Positions 37,820 through 48,666 of a stretch of DNA of 64,000 nucleotides are shown here, piece by piece. Numbering within the stretch: position 1 is the stretch's first letter; each line of letters starts with the position of its first letter. This DNA comes from Akkermansia muciniphila (lineage in GTDB: Bacteria > Verrucomicrobiota > Verrucomicrobiia > Limisphaerales > SXTU01), in NCBI GenBank assembly GCA_945874145.1, contig CAMCFN010000008.1, positions 1 through 64,000 on the forward strand. Reading direction: 5' to 3'. The translations under genes and the position numbers were made by a program. The notes beneath the pieces were generated by a model, which saw only the letters and a program-made list of their open reading frames with translations, did no database searches and was not told the origin of the DNA.

Positions 37820-38290
37820 ATGCTGCCGACTGAGCCAGCGCCGAACCCGCAGCCGCTCACGTTCTGGCAGAAGTGGGGCGAGGTGTTCGGTTTTATCGGT
37901 CTGGTGATCGGAACGAGCGTCTGGATGTGGCAGCAGCCTGCCAGCACCCACCGTTACCTGCTCGGCGTGCTGTTCCTTGGCTGCCTGTTCGATGCCCTCT
38001 CGCTCTTCTACTACGCGCTAACGCTCATCAAGCGACGCTTCCACTCGGGGCTGCCGGGCGTGGGCTTCGTAATCTGTTTCTGGGCCTGGCTCGCCTACCC
38101 GCATCCAGTGCTGCTCGCGGGTGGCGAGGGCTTCTGGGGCACCGCTCTCGCGAAACTACCCGACTTGCTGGTGCTGGTCGTGGTTCAGCTCCTGGTTCAT
38201 GTGCCGTTGCCGTGGTTCACGCGCGCGTGCCGGCCGGAGATACCTCCGGCAAATCCGCCCGAAACAGCCAACTCCCCGCCTAGCCAGTGA
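37820..38290 (+). CDS. Hypothetical membrane protein
   Basis: 156 residues from ATG 37820 with about four hydrophobic segments (VFGFIGLVIGTSVWMW, YLLGVLFLGCLFDALSLFYY, GVGFVICFWAWLAYP, LPDLLVLVVVQLLVHVPLPW) and a Pro-rich tail. No family recognised. It follows the DUF1080 gene after 77 bases. Confidence 0.55.
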   Translation: MLPTEPAPNPQPLTFWQKWGEVFGFIGLVIGTSVWMWQQPASTHRYLLGVLFLGCLFDALSLFYYALTLIKRRFHSGLPGVGFVICFWAWLAYPHPVLLAGGEGFWGTALAKLPDLLVLVVVQLLVHVPLPWFTRACRPEIPPANPPETANSPPSQ

Positions 38291-38371
38291 ACCATTCCAA
38301 CGGCGACGGTCGCCGGCCGCAGTCCAAATACGCCTCGCCAGCCAGCCGAGTCATCAACAGCATCGCCCGTT

Positions 38372-39499
38372 ATGCAACGTCTCGCCTCCCTGCTTGCATC
38401 CCTTTGCGCTCTTTGCGGCCAAGCCTCCGCGCTCACGCTCACCGCGCCGCTCGACTACCAAGTCACCCAGCGCACTACGCGCACGGCTGGCAAATTCCTC
38501 GTGACGGGGCAGTTCGCAGCCGATGAGCGCGCGACTTCCCTCGAAGCCCGGCTCACCGGCCCCGGTGCAAGCGACCTTTGGCAGCCGATCGACTTCAAAG
38601 CCGGGGCCGACGCCTTCCGCGCTGAACTCGACGCGCCCGCCGGCGGCTGGTTCCGCCTCGAAGTCCGCACGCTCGCCGCTGGTAAAACACTCGCCGAAAC
38701 CAATGTTGCGCACGTCGGCATTGGCGAAGTCTTCGTCATCGCGGGCCAGTCGAATTCCGCCAACCACGGTGAAGAGAAGCAGCAGACCAAGACCGGCCTC
38801 GTCACCACGTTTGATGGCAAGAGCTGGCGGCTCGCGAACGACCCGCAGCCCGGCGCAAGTGGCGGCGGCGGCAGTTTCCTCCCGCCCTTCGGCGACGCGC
38901 TTGCCGAGCGCTTGAAAGTCCCTGTCGGCATTGTCTCCACGGGCGTGGGTGCGACCAGCGTGCGCGAGTGGCTCCCCGCCGGCGCGCGCTTCCCGAACCC
39001 GCCCACGCTGCTCGGCAACGTCACGCAGCTCCCGTCCGGCGAGTGGGAGTGCAAGGGCCGCATCTACACGAACTTCGTCTCGCGCGTGAAGCAAATCGGC
39101 CCGCGCGGCTTCCGCGCCGTGCTCTGGCACCAAGGCGAATCCGACGCAAACCAGCGCGATGCCACGCGCACCTTGCCCGGCCCGCTCTACACGCAGTTCC
39201 TCACCCAACTCATCCGCGACTCCCGGCGCGAGCTGGGCTGGGACGCGCCGTGGTTTGTCGCGCAAGTCAGCTACCACGTCCCCGGCGACGAAGCATCGCC
39301 GGACATCCGCGCGGCGCAGGCTTCGCTCTGGAAGTCCGGCCTCACCCTCGAAGGTCCGGACAGCGACGCGCTGAAGGGCGACCTGCGCGAGCGCGGCGGC
39401 AAAGGCGTCCACTTCAGCGGCCCCGGCCTGCGCGCACACGCGGCGAAGTGGGTGGAGAAGGTCGTGCCTTGGGTGGAGTCGCAGCTCGCCAACCGGTGA
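38372..39499 (+). CDS. Sialate O-acetylesterase-like (SASA) SGNH hydrolase
   Basis: 375 residues with a signal peptide (MQRLASLLASLCALCGQASA). SGNH-family motifs: VFVIAGQSNSANHGEE with the nucleophile Ser, GVGATSVREWLP with Gly, and RAVLWHQGESDANQRDATRT with the QGESD block. Late conserved HFSGPGLRAHAAKWVEKV carries a catalytic His candidate. It deacetylates sugars in exported glycan breakdown. Substrate inferred from family only. Confidence 0.88.
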   Translation: MQRLASLLASLCALCGQASALTLTAPLDYQVTQRTTRTAGKFLVTGQFAADERATSLEARLTGPGASDLWQPIDFKAGADAFRAELDAPAGGWFRLEVRTLAAGKTLAETNVAHVGIGEVFVIAGQSNSANHGEEKQQTKTGLVTTFDGKSWRLANDPQPGASGGGGSFLPPFGDALAERLKVPVGIVSTGVGATSVREWLPAGARFPNPPTLLGNVTQLPSGEWECKGRIYTNFVSRVKQIGPRGFRAVLWHQGESDANQRDATRTLPGPLYTQFLTQLIRDSRRELGWDAPWFVAQVSYHVPGDEASPDIRAAQASLWKSGLTLEGPDSDALKGDLRERGGKGVHFSGPGLRAHAAKWVEKVVPWVESQLANR

Positions 39500-39575
39500 C
39501 AGTCAGCGCGGATTTCAGTTTGCGCATCCTGTGCCGAGGGGTGTCAAACTTCGCACCAGCCCATGGAGTGCTTTG

Positions 39576-39593
39576 GCCCCAGCCGGGGCTTTT
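39576..39593 (+). terminator. Possible terminator downstream of esterase gene
   Basis: gcccc-agcc-ggggc (39576-39589) is followed by tttta. The stem is only 5 bp, so this is a weak candidate, 77 bases past the esterase stop. Confidence 0.4.
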
Positions 39594-39753
39594 ATGATCC
39601 GCATCACGCAAACACACAGCGCCAACTCGCGTCGTCGCCGCACTCCACGAGCCACCCGTGGGGCTCTGCCACGAATCGCACCGCAAAGTGGGCAGTTCGA
39701 GTGCTGGGGCCGCAATCGCGGGGGACTCAGCGGGAGTTCGCCCGCAACTGGTA

Positions 39754-41166
39754 TCAGAAATCCCAACCTTTGCGATAATCGCGCTTCACGAGTTTCGTGA
39801 CATCCATGTTCTTGGCCTTCATCGCGGGGCCGTCCCATTCCACTTTCTTGCCGGTGCGCACGGCGAGGTTGCCCATGAGCACCATCTCGGTGAAGGGACC
39901 GGCGTAGTCGAGGCTGGCCATGCCCTTGAGCGCGTTGCCCCGGATGGCTTCGACGAACTCTTTGTGATGCCCGGGCGAACGGGCGAGGGTTTGGTCGGGC
40001 TTGGCGAATTCCTTGGTCTTGGAATCGGGCGTGAACTTCGGCGCGCCACCGTAGGTTTCGCACGTGATCTTGCCCTTCTCGCCGACGAAGAGAGAGCCGT
40101 TGTCGGGTGACTTGGCTTCGGGAGTAAGGCCCAGCAATTCGTTCGTCGGCTTCTTGCCCCCGTCATACCAAACGATTTTGACCGGGGGCAGTTCGCCGTG
40201 GTCGCTCTTGCGCCCCGGGAACTGGTAGGTGATGACGCAGGACTTGGGAGCCATTTCTGAAGTGGCTCCGTCGGAGACCGCCTCAACGCTGTCCGCGTGG
40301 CCGAGGTGCAGCGCCCAGAAAGCCGGGTCCATCAAGTGACAGGCCATGTCGCCGAGCGCCCCGGTGCCGAAGTCCCACCAACCGCGCCAGGCAAACGGAT
40401 GATACACCGTGCCGCCACGGCGCTTCTTGCCATCCTTCGCATCCTCGTCGGGCCAGGTGGACTTGAACGGTCGCATCGGCGCGGGTCCGAGGAAGACATC
40501 CCAGTCCAGCGTGGCGGGCACGGCATCCTCGCCGGCGGGACGGTTGCGGCCCTGCGGCCAGATGGGGCGGTTGGTCCAGATGTGCGCCTCGCGGACCTTG
40601 CCGATGGCCCCGGCCCAGATGAGTTCGCAGAAGTTGCGCACGTCGTTGCCGGAGTGGCCCTGGTTGCCCATGAGCGTGGCGACCTTTTTCTCGCGGGCGA
40701 TTTCCGCAAGGCGGCGGGCTTCCCACACCGAGTGCGTGAGCGGCTTCTGCACATACGCGCCCTTGCCCAGCTTCATCGCCAACGCGGCGGCCAGCGCGTG
40801 GTGGTGATCGGGCGTGCTCACTGAGACGCCGTCGAAATCCTTCTGGGTCTCAAACATCTTCCGGTAGTCGCGGTGCAACTGCGCCTTGGGATAGAGCGCG
40901 CTGGATTTCTTGAGCGTGCCTTCGTCCACATCGCACAAGGCCACGATGTCCGCGCCCGCATCAGCGATGCCCTTGATGTCGCTGGCTCCCTTGCCGCCCA
41001 CGCCAATGCCGGCGATGGCCACGCGGCTGTTGAGGTTCTGGCCGCGCAGCAGCACCGGGGCGCTGGCGGCGGCGATGGCCGACGCGAGCAGCGAGCGGTT
41101 GAGGAAGTCACGACGTGTGACGGGAGCAGCGGAAGACGAGAGGGGGAGGAAATACGTTTTGGACAT
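39754..41166 (-). CDS. Tat-exported Gfo/Idh/MocA oxidoreductase
   Basis: 470 residues from ATG at 41164-41166. Twin-arginine signal VTRRDFLNRSLLASAIAAAS, then VAIAGIGVGGKGASDIKGIA (Rossmann), DIVALCDVDEGTLKK, KPLTHSVWEARRLAEIAREK (the family K-P motif) and WWDFGTGALGDMACHLMDP. It resembles the periplasmic oxidoreductases of glycan-use loci in this phylum. The frame is open far upstream but that part is not protein-like. Confidence 0.9.
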   Translation of the reverse strand: MSKTYFLPLSSSAAPVTRRDFLNRSLLASAIAAASAPVLLRGQNLNSRVAIAGIGVGGKGASDIKGIADAGADIVALCDVDEGTLKKSSALYPKAQLHRDYRKMFETQKDFDGVSVSTPDHHHALAAALAMKLGKGAYVQKPLTHSVWEARRLAEIAREKKVATLMGNQGHSGNDVRNFCELIWAGAIGKVREAHIWTNRPIWPQGRNRPAGEDAVPATLDWDVFLGPAPMRPFKSTWPDEDAKDGKKRRGGTVYHPFAWRGWWDFGTGALGDMACHLMDPAFWALHLGHADSVEAVSDGATSEMAPKSCVITYQFPGRKSDHGELPPVKIVWYDGGKKPTNELLGLTPEAKSPDNGSLFVGEKGKITCETYGGAPKFTPDSKTKEFAKPDQTLARSPGHHKEFVEAIRGNALKGMASLDYAGPFTEMVLMGNLAVRTGKKVEWDGPAMKAKNMDVTKLVKRDYRKGWDF

Positions 41167-41280
41167 GCCGGAATGGCTACCGTTCTGTGACCGGGGCGAC
41201 AAGCAGTTTCTCCCGTCGGCGGTATGAAAAAGTCTGAATTCGCCGTGGACGCTTGCCCCCCGCCCGCTTAAACCAGCGCC

Positions 41281-43044
41281 ATGCCCACGCCCGCAATCTG
41301 TGCCCGCCGCCGGTTCTGCGCTCCGGCTGCGTGGCTCATGTTGGCCGCACTGGTGCTGGTCGCGAGCAGACTGACTGGACAGAGTCAGCACCTCGAACTT
41401 CCGCCCCGCCCCGCTGACGCACCGGGCGGCCGCGCCCTCGTGGAAGCGCTCTCCAGCATGGGGCCCGAAGCCCGCGAGGCCCGCATTGTGACCGAAGTGC
41501 TGCGCGGCAATGTGCCGGACTTCCTGCGCCGCCTCGTGCCGGTGAAGCTGACTCACGCGGTGGCTGGCCAGCCGCGCACGGTCACCGTCTTCGTCACGCC
41601 GGACTACCTGGCGGTCGGCAGCGACGCCGACTACTTCCTCACCCCGCTCACGCCCGCCGCTGCGCAGCGCATCGCGGGAGCAACCGACTGCCGGTTACCC
41701 ACGCGGCGGATCGTGGACGCGATTCATGCCGCCGCCCCGCTCAAGCTTTCGCCGCAGCCGATTCCACCGAGCAAGGAAATGGTCACGCTCCCGGTCTTCG
41801 CGCGGCACAACGAACTTGTTTGGGGACAACGCCAAGCGCTCCTCGCGGAGCATCCGCTGGGCACACTTGTCGCTGGGCCGAAGAAGGACGTGGTGCTCAC
41901 GCCGCAACTCGACGCCAAGCCCGGCAAGGCCGCCATCTATGGCTGGCACCGCCCGAATGGCGTCGCGATTCAACCGCTCTATCTCGGCCACGCGGACTCG
42001 TGGGTGGACTACAGCCACGGCGTCCGGCTCGTGTATCAAACCGCAAAGCTGGACGGCGTGGACAAGGCCGTGGCGGAGCTTCTGGCTGACGCAAAGTTGA
42101 GCGCGTTGTTGAGCGACGAAGGCCCGCTCCGTGCCGAGTGGCGCGCCAGTCCACACTTCGGCGAGCAGGTGATGGATCTCCGGCTGGAGCCCAGCGTGCG
42201 CGTCCACCTCAACGCCCCTTCGCCCACCCTTCTGGCCGCCTGCGCAAGACTACAGCTCGTCCTCTACGCGCTGCCCAATGGCAACACCATCGAGCAAACC
42301 GTTGGCAAGCAGCTTCAGCCCGGTGACGATTGGCGCTTCGACATCCAGCACATCGGCGCGCAGACCCGCTGGCTGCGCGAACGCGAGACGAACGCGGCGC
42401 TTGTGGTCGCCTATTTCGAGGCGGACGGCCTGAGCTGGCCGGCGTGGAAGCGGAAGCACGGAACGGACAAGCTGGGCGGCTTCGTGGAGCGGGTGCGCGC
42501 GTTGTTCCCGGGCCATGCAGTCACGCTCACGCTCAATGGGCACAGTGGTGGCGGTAGTTTTATCTTCGGCTACTTGGACAGCCACGAACGCATCCCGGCG
42601 TTCGTGGGGCGCATCGCATTTCTTGACAGCAACTACGGCTACGACGACGCCAAGCAGCACGCGAACAAGCTCCTTGGCTGGCTGAAAGACTCACCACGAA
42701 ACCAGCTCTGCGTGCTCGCGTATCACGACGCCATCGCCTTGCTGAACGGCAAAACCTTCGTGAGCGAGGCAGGTGGAACGTGGGGCCGCAGCCACGCGAT
42801 GAAAGCGGACTTCGCGAAGTCGCTGCCGTTCGAGTCCACGACGAAGGATGGCTTGCAGGCGCACACGGCGCTTGGCGGGCGCGTGAAGTTTTTTCTGAAG
42901 GAGAATCCGGAGCGGAAGATTCTGCACACGGTGCAGGTGGAGCGGAATGGCTTCATCCATTCGCTGCTCACCGGCACGGCGGCGGAAGCGCGCGGCTACG
43001 ACTATCTTGGCGCGCGGGTTTACGATGGCTTCCGCGCGCCGTGA
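41281..43044 (+). CDS. Secreted protein of unknown family with a GHSGGG hydrolase-like motif
   Basis: 587 residues with an N-terminal signal (AAWLMLAALVLVASRLTG). The first half (RTVTVFVTPDYLAVGSDADY, ATDCRLPTRRIVDAIHAA, AIYGWHRPNGVAIQPLYLGH) belongs to no family known to me. The second half has a GHSGGG nucleophile-elbow motif at residues 420-425 followed by RIAFLDSNYGYDD, which suggests an alpha/beta hydrolase-like domain. It is transcribed divergently from the oxidoreductase. Function cannot be named. Confidence 0.75.
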   Translation: MPTPAICARRRFCAPAAWLMLAALVLVASRLTGQSQHLELPPRPADAPGGRALVEALSSMGPEAREARIVTEVLRGNVPDFLRRLVPVKLTHAVAGQPRTVTVFVTPDYLAVGSDADYFLTPLTPAAAQRIAGATDCRLPTRRIVDAIHAAAPLKLSPQPIPPSKEMVTLPVFARHNELVWGQRQALLAEHPLGTLVAGPKKDVVLTPQLDAKPGKAAIYGWHRPNGVAIQPLYLGHADSWVDYSHGVRLVYQTAKLDGVDKAVAELLADAKLSALLSDEGPLRAEWRASPHFGEQVMDLRLEPSVRVHLNAPSPTLLAACARLQLVLYALPNGNTIEQTVGKQLQPGDDWRFDIQHIGAQTRWLRERETNAALVVAYFEADGLSWPAWKRKHGTDKLGGFVERVRALFPGHAVTLTLNGHSGGGSFIFGYLDSHERIPAFVGRIAFLDSNYGYDDAKQHANKLLGWLKDSPRNQLCVLAYHDAIALLNGKTFVSEAGGTWGRSHAMKADFAKSLPFESTTKDGLQAHTALGGRVKFFLKENPERKILHTVQVERNGFIHSLLTGTAAEARGYDYLGARVYDGFRAP

Positions 43045-43047
43045 GGC

Positions 43048-43356
43048 TCACGCGGGCTGAAGCACGCGGAGTGTCACACCCTTGACGAATGCCTTCACCT
43101 TCACGCGGTAGTCCGCCATGTGCGGGGCTTTGAGATGGGCCTCCAACGCAGCGACATCCGCCCATTTCTCGATGACCATCACGGCGTCGTCGCCGAGTTG
43201 GCTCTGCACGGGGATGCTGGTCGGGCAATTTACGGCCGGTCCGTATTCAAGACAGCCGTGCTCGGCGAGCACCAGCGGCACGAGTGCGTGAAACTCCCGG
43301 AGGAACGCATCGCGCTGGCCAGGCTGGACTTCAATGGTCGCAAGGACATGAATCAT
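43048..43356 (-). CDS. Antibiotic biosynthesis monooxygenase (ABM) domain protein
   Basis: 102 residues from ATG at 43354-43356 (MIHVLATIEVQPGQRDAFLR). The ferredoxin-like ABM fold is recognisable in HALVPLVLAEHGCLEYGPAV, DDAVMVIEKWADVAALEAHL and HMADYRVKVKAFV. These small dimeric proteins act as quinol monooxygenases, haem-degrading enzymes or signal-molecule processing enzymes. Substrate unknown. Confidence 0.85.
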   Translation of the reverse strand: MIHVLATIEVQPGQRDAFLREFHALVPLVLAEHGCLEYGPAVNCPTSIPVQSQLGDDAVMVIEKWADVAALEAHLKAPHMADYRVKVKAFVKGVTLRVLQPA

Positions 43357-43514
43357 CTGCGTATGAGCAGGGTTGGGCGGCTGGCAGTCAAGCCGTTCTC
43401 CACTCAAGACAGAAAAGCGGGCGGATCTCCGGGGCAGAGTCGGTAGTCTCACCTTTCCTCCCGCTGACCGGGGCTGGACGGGCGAGCAGCTTTGCCAGAG
43501 AATCACCCACGCAC

Positions 43515-44879
43515 ATGACCGCAACTCCCAGCGAGGCCGGGGCTCCGCGCGTTCTCCTTGTGGATGACGACGCCGGGCAACGCAGCCTGTTGCAGACTTT
43601 TCTGAGTCGCAACGGGTTCAAACCGCTGGTGGCCGACTCCGGCGAGGCCGCCCTGCAAATACTGCGGACAACTCCGGTGAGCATGATGATCTCGGATGTG
43701 CGCATGCCCGGCATGTCCGGCCTGGAAACGCTCCGGCAAGCCCGCCAATTTCACGCCCAACTGCCGGTCCTGCTGGTGACCGCGTATGCCGACATCCGCG
43801 AAGCCGTCGAGGCTATGCAGGACGGCGCGGTCAATTATCTGGCCAAGCCCATTGATCTCGACGAACTCCTCCAAACTGTCCGCAACGTCACCGGGCAGCC
43901 CAAAATGGCTGCCTCGACGGAGGACGAGACCCCGGCCTTGCCGGAGCATGTGGTCGCCCAAAGTCCCTTGATGCGGGCCCTCTTCCGGGACGTCGCGCTC
44001 ATCGCCCGTTCGGAGAGCCGCGTGCTCATCACCGGCGAGAGCGGCGTCGGCAAGGAGGTGCTGGCTGATTTGCTCCACGCCTGGAGCCCGCGCGCGGGCG
44101 GGCCGCTGGTGAAGGTCAACTGTGCGGCGATTCCCGAGACGCTGCTGGAGAGCGAACTGTTCGGCCATGAGAAGGGCTCTTTCACCGGGGCTCACCAACA
44201 GCGCGCCGGCTGCTTTGAGCAGGCGCATGGCGGGACCATCTTTCTGGATGAAATCAGCGAGATGACGCCTCAGCTGCAGGCCAAGCTGCTGCGCGTCACG
44301 CAGGAAGGACGCTTTCGCCGCATCGGGGCGGTGCGGGAGCAGCAGACCGATGCCCGCCTGCTGGCGGCCACGAACCGCAATTTGGAGGCGCTCATCAAGG
44401 AGGGGCGCTTCCGCGAGGATCTCTTCTACCGGCTCGCCGTCGTCGAGTTGAACGTGCCGGCCTTGCGCGAGCGGCCGGAGGACATCCTGCCGCTGGCGGC
44501 GCGGTTTTTTGCGCAGTTCGGCGGCGACAAGGCGCGGTTCACTCCCGCTGTAACCGCGTGTCTGCAACGCTATGGCTGGCCGGGGAACGTGCGGGAGTTT
44601 CGCAATGCCATGGAACGGGCCGCGCTGCTTTCCCGGGGGGGCGTGGTCTTGCCGGAACACCTGCCCACCCGGGTGCGCAGTGGAGAGGACCCCGTCCCGG
44701 CCCTGACCCACACCGATCTCCAGCGCATGGAGGAAATCGAGCGGGAGGCCATCTTGCAGACGTTGAAGCGCCATGACTTCAACCGCACCGAGACCGCCAA
44801 AACCCTGGCCATCAGCCGCCGCGCTTTGACCTACAAGCTGCAACGCCTGCGGGAGCTGGGTTTCCCGGTCGATCCCTGA
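43515..44879 (+). CDS. Sigma-54-dependent response regulator (NtrC family)
   Basis: 454 residues from ATG 43515. An N-terminal receiver (VLLVDDDAGQRS, phospho-acceptor Asp61 in MISDVRMPGMSG, KP at 111), then an AAA+ domain with Walker A GESGVGKE (174-181), the sigma-54 contact loop GSFTGA (221-226; GAFTGA variant with Ser), Walker B GGTIFLDE and an R-finger region (GRFREDLFYRL). A C-terminal Fis-type helix-turn-helix (RTETAKTLAISRRALTYKLQ) follows. It activates sigma-54 promoters after phosphorylation. No cognate histidine kinase is adjacent. Confidence 0.95.
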   Translation: MTATPSEAGAPRVLLVDDDAGQRSLLQTFLSRNGFKPLVADSGEAALQILRTTPVSMMISDVRMPGMSGLETLRQARQFHAQLPVLLVTAYADIREAVEAMQDGAVNYLAKPIDLDELLQTVRNVTGQPKMAASTEDETPALPEHVVAQSPLMRALFRDVALIARSESRVLITGESGVGKEVLADLLHAWSPRAGGPLVKVNCAAIPETLLESELFGHEKGSFTGAHQQRAGCFEQAHGGTIFLDEISEMTPQLQAKLLRVTQEGRFRRIGAVREQQTDARLLAATNRNLEALIKEGRFREDLFYRLAVVELNVPALRERPEDILPLAARFFAQFGGDKARFTPAVTACLQRYGWPGNVREFRNAMERAALLSRGGVVLPEHLPTRVRSGEDPVPALTHTDLQRMEEIEREAILQTLKRHDFNRTETAKTLAISRRALTYKLQRLRELGFPVDP

Positions 44880-44931
44880 GCTGGCCGCTCCCTGCATTGA
44901 CGCCTCGTCGGTCCGCCGCCATATTCGCGGG

Positions 44932-45726
44932 GTGAAGTTCGACATTTCGCGCCTGCTGGATGCTTGGGAATACAAACCCGGGCAGGTGCAGGTCCGCTTG
45001 CTGAAGGGAAAGGATGGCACCCACAGGCTCCAATTGCGGCTCGATCTGGGGATTTTGCAGATGAATGTCGAGGGGCGGCCGGACGGCAAACGGCCGCTGG
45101 GGCACGAATCGGTTTACCACCATTTCGTCAGCCAGTTGGAAAAGCACCGGGCGGCCCACGGGGGCAGCGACGAAGAGTTTGTCCTGACCCCCGATGACTG
45201 TTCGCGCCTTCAGCAGGAGGCCATCCAGTATCACCACCGCTACATCTGCTTCTACCAGCTTGGCGATTACGCGGCGGTTATTCGCGATGCCGACCGGAAC
45301 ATCGAGGTCTTCGATTTCGTGGACGAATTCGCTGAGACCGACGAGATGTCCTGGGCGTTGCAACAGTTTCGCCCGCAGCTCCTGCTCATGCTGACCCGGG
45401 CCAAGGGTATGACCGGCTTGGAGAAGAAGGAGTTTGCCGCCGCCGCCCGCGAGGTGGAAAACGGCATCGCCGCCCTGCGGGAGTTTTACACCGCCTTCGA
45501 GCGACCCGACCTGGCCGAGCAGTCCGGGGAGATTCATTCGCTGGAGCAATGGCTGGAAAACCTCCGCAACAACCGCGAGCGACGCGAGGAGAAGCCGGAA
45601 GGGGAACCGCTGCAACTCACCGAACGGCAAAAGCTGGAGCGGGCCTTGCAGGACGCGGTCTCGCGTGAAGACTACGAGCAGGCGGCGCGCGTGCGCGACG
45701 CGCTGAAGAATTTGAAGGCCCCCTGA
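44932..45726 (+). CDS. UVR-motif protein
   Basis: 264 residues from GTG 44932. The C-terminus has a UvrB/UvrC-like motif (LERALQDAVSREDYEQAARV) preceded by a charged helical linker. The N-terminal part (LQLRLDLGILQMNVEGRPDG, HHRYICFYQLGDYAAVIRDA) looks like a binding or TPR-like region found in other Verrucomicrobiota proteins. A regulatory or stress role similar to McsA is conceivable, but the partner is unknown. Confidence 0.7.
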   Translation: MKFDISRLLDAWEYKPGQVQVRLLKGKDGTHRLQLRLDLGILQMNVEGRPDGKRPLGHESVYHHFVSQLEKHRAAHGGSDEEFVLTPDDCSRLQQEAIQYHHRYICFYQLGDYAAVIRDADRNIEVFDFVDEFAETDEMSWALQQFRPQLLLMLTRAKGMTGLEKKEFAAAAREVENGIAALREFYTAFERPDLAEQSGEIHSLEQWLENLRNNRERREEKPEGEPLQLTERQKLERALQDAVSREDYEQAARVRDALKNLKAP

Positions 45727-45752
45727 AGTGCGGGGAGGGCCGCGTTTGGAAT

Positions 45753-46013
45753 ATGCCCTTCACCAGTGTCATCAAATTGCCCGCAGCAGATGGAAGCGCA
45801 CATGCGTGTCCATGCTGCGGACAAAAAACCCTGCGAGAACGGGGAGGTTTTGAAATGTGCGGCGTGTGTGAGTGGGAGGATGACGGCCAGGATGACCACG
45901 ACGCAGATGTTGTTCGCGGTGGTCCAAACGCCGACTTGAGTTTGACTGTGGCCCGAAAGCGATTTCGGCTGGGCCTCACGGAGAACAAACGCGGAATTCT
46001 TCCCCTACCATGA
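45753..46013 (+). CDS. CPCC-motif cysteine-rich small protein
   Basis: 86 residues: ACPCCGQKTLRERGGFEMCG, then VCEWEDDGQDDHDADV. This is the CPCC family pattern, probably one zinc-binding knuckle. Function unknown. The stop overlaps the next gene's ATG (ATGA). Confidence 0.8.
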   Translation: MPFTSVIKLPAADGSAHACPCCGQKTLRERGGFEMCGVCEWEDDGQDDHDADVVRGGPNADLSLTVARKRFRLGLTENKRGILPLP

Positions 46014-46780
46014 AAAGACACCTCGCATTTGTCCTGTTGTCGCTGCTGTTCACCGGCTGCCTCACCGTCCCCGAGACAGGCCGGAAACAAGTCATGCTCA
46101 TCTCCTCCCAGCAGGAAATGCAGCTCGGCTTCAGCGCCTTCCAGCAGATGAAGAAAGAGACCCCCGTGAGCCGCGATGCCGCCATCAGCGCCATGGTCCA
46201 GCGGGTCGGCCGCCGCATCGCCGCCGTGGCGGAACTGCCCGGCGCGCAGTGGGAATTCATCGTCTTCGACAGCAAGGAGGCCAACGCCTTCTGCCTGCCC
46301 GGCGGCAAGGTGGGCATCTACACCGGCATCCTGCCCATCACCAAGGACGAGGCCGGCCTGGCCACCGTCATCGGCCACGAAATCGCGCACGCCGTGGCGC
46401 GGCACGGCGCGGAGCGGATGAGCGAAGGGCTCCTGCTGCAAACCGGCGGTGGACTGCTCGGCGCAGGGCTGGCCAATTCCGACCCGCGCACCCGCGTGCT
46501 GGTGCTCACGGCTTATGGACTCGGGGCCAAGGTGGGCCGGGAACTGCCGCATAGCCGGGCGCAGGAATCCGAGGCGGATCGCATCGGGCTGATTTACATG
46601 GCCCGCGCCGGCTACGATCCCGAGGCCGCCGTTGCTTTCTGGCAACGCTTTGGGGAGCACAACCGCCAGCAGGGCGGCGGCACGCCGGAATTTCTCCGCA
46701 CCCACCCGCTGGACACGGTGCGCGTCCAGCAGCTCCAGCAATGGATGCCGGAGGCCAAGGCTAACTACCGCCCGCAGTAG
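46010..46780 (+). CDS. M48-family metalloprotease lipoprotein (LoiP/YcaL-like)
   Basis: 256 residues. Lipobox SLLFTGC predicts lipidation at Cys17. Zinc motif HEIAH (123-127) follows VIG, with downstream QESEADRIGLIYMARAGYDP providing the third ligand Glu. The tail FLRTHPLDTVRVQQLQQWMP is typical of the family. It is predicted to act in outer-membrane or periplasmic protein quality control. It starts inside the stop of the CPCC gene. Confidence 0.92.
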   Translation: MKRHLAFVLLSLLFTGCLTVPETGRKQVMLISSQQEMQLGFSAFQQMKKETPVSRDAAISAMVQRVGRRIAAVAELPGAQWEFIVFDSKEANAFCLPGGKVGIYTGILPITKDEAGLATVIGHEIAHAVARHGAERMSEGLLLQTGGGLLGAGLANSDPRTRVLVLTAYGLGAKVGRELPHSRAQESEADRIGLIYMARAGYDPEAAVAFWQRFGEHNRQQGGGTPEFLRTHPLDTVRVQQLQQWMPEAKANYRPQ

Positions 46781-46825
46781 GGGAAAAGCAGTCCCAAATT
46801 CCGAAGTGAAACGCCTGCCGCCCGG

Positions 46826-46850
46826 GCGGAGCGCGGCCTTCAGGCCGCAG
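46826..46850. repeat. 'gcggccttcaggccgc' palindromic repeat
   Basis: gcggcc-ttca-ggccgc within the gap between the M48 and FAD-oxidase genes. This is a perfect 6-bp stem with a tetraloop and no T-run. It resembles the short palindromes scattered elsewhere in the window. Confidence 0.45.
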
Positions 46851-46934
46851 AAACGTGCGTGGAACAATGGACTTCCAGTCGCACTTTGCCTGCCCAGCCT
46901 GCTCGGTGTGAACGCCGCGCGCCGGGACATTTGA

Positions 46935-48314
<1,380 letters not shown>

Positions 48315-48441
48315 GCGGCGGGCATTAAGATCAGGATTAACCGGAAGCGCAAGCGGGAGGCGCGGTGACAGGACAGCGCGGGCCGTCTTGCTGTGGTGCG
48401 AGGTGAAAGCGAAGTCGCACCGCACCGCCACGCTCCGCGCC

Positions 48442-48663
48442 TCATTCCGCCGTTCCACCATCGCGAATCAATTCCAATGCCGTTGCCGCGTCCACGTCCG
48501 GCACCTGCACGCGGATGCCGCCGGCCGCGAGCGCATAGCCGTCCATGCTCAGGGCAGCCAGCTCGTCGGCAACGAACGCACGCAGTCCGGCAGCTTCCAG
48601 CAGCGAGCGAATGAGCTGGGCCTCGGCCGGGTTGAAGGCAGTGAAGACAGTGACAAGTTGCAT
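48442..48663 (-). CDS. DUF2007-type small signal-transducing-like protein
   Basis: 73 residues: MQLVTVFTAFNPAEAQLIRS, then LLEAAGLRAFVADELAALSM, ending DAATALELIRDGGTAE. This is the DUF2007 pattern (predicted signal-transducing family, function unclear). It begins 4 bases after the PIN/TRAM gene stop and its 3' end lies upstream of the FAD-oxidase gene on the same strand. Confidence 0.75.
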   Translation of the reverse strand: MQLVTVFTAFNPAEAQLIRSLLEAAGLRAFVADELAALSMDGYALAAGGIRVQVPDVDAATALELIRDGGTAE

Positions 48664-48666
48664 GCC

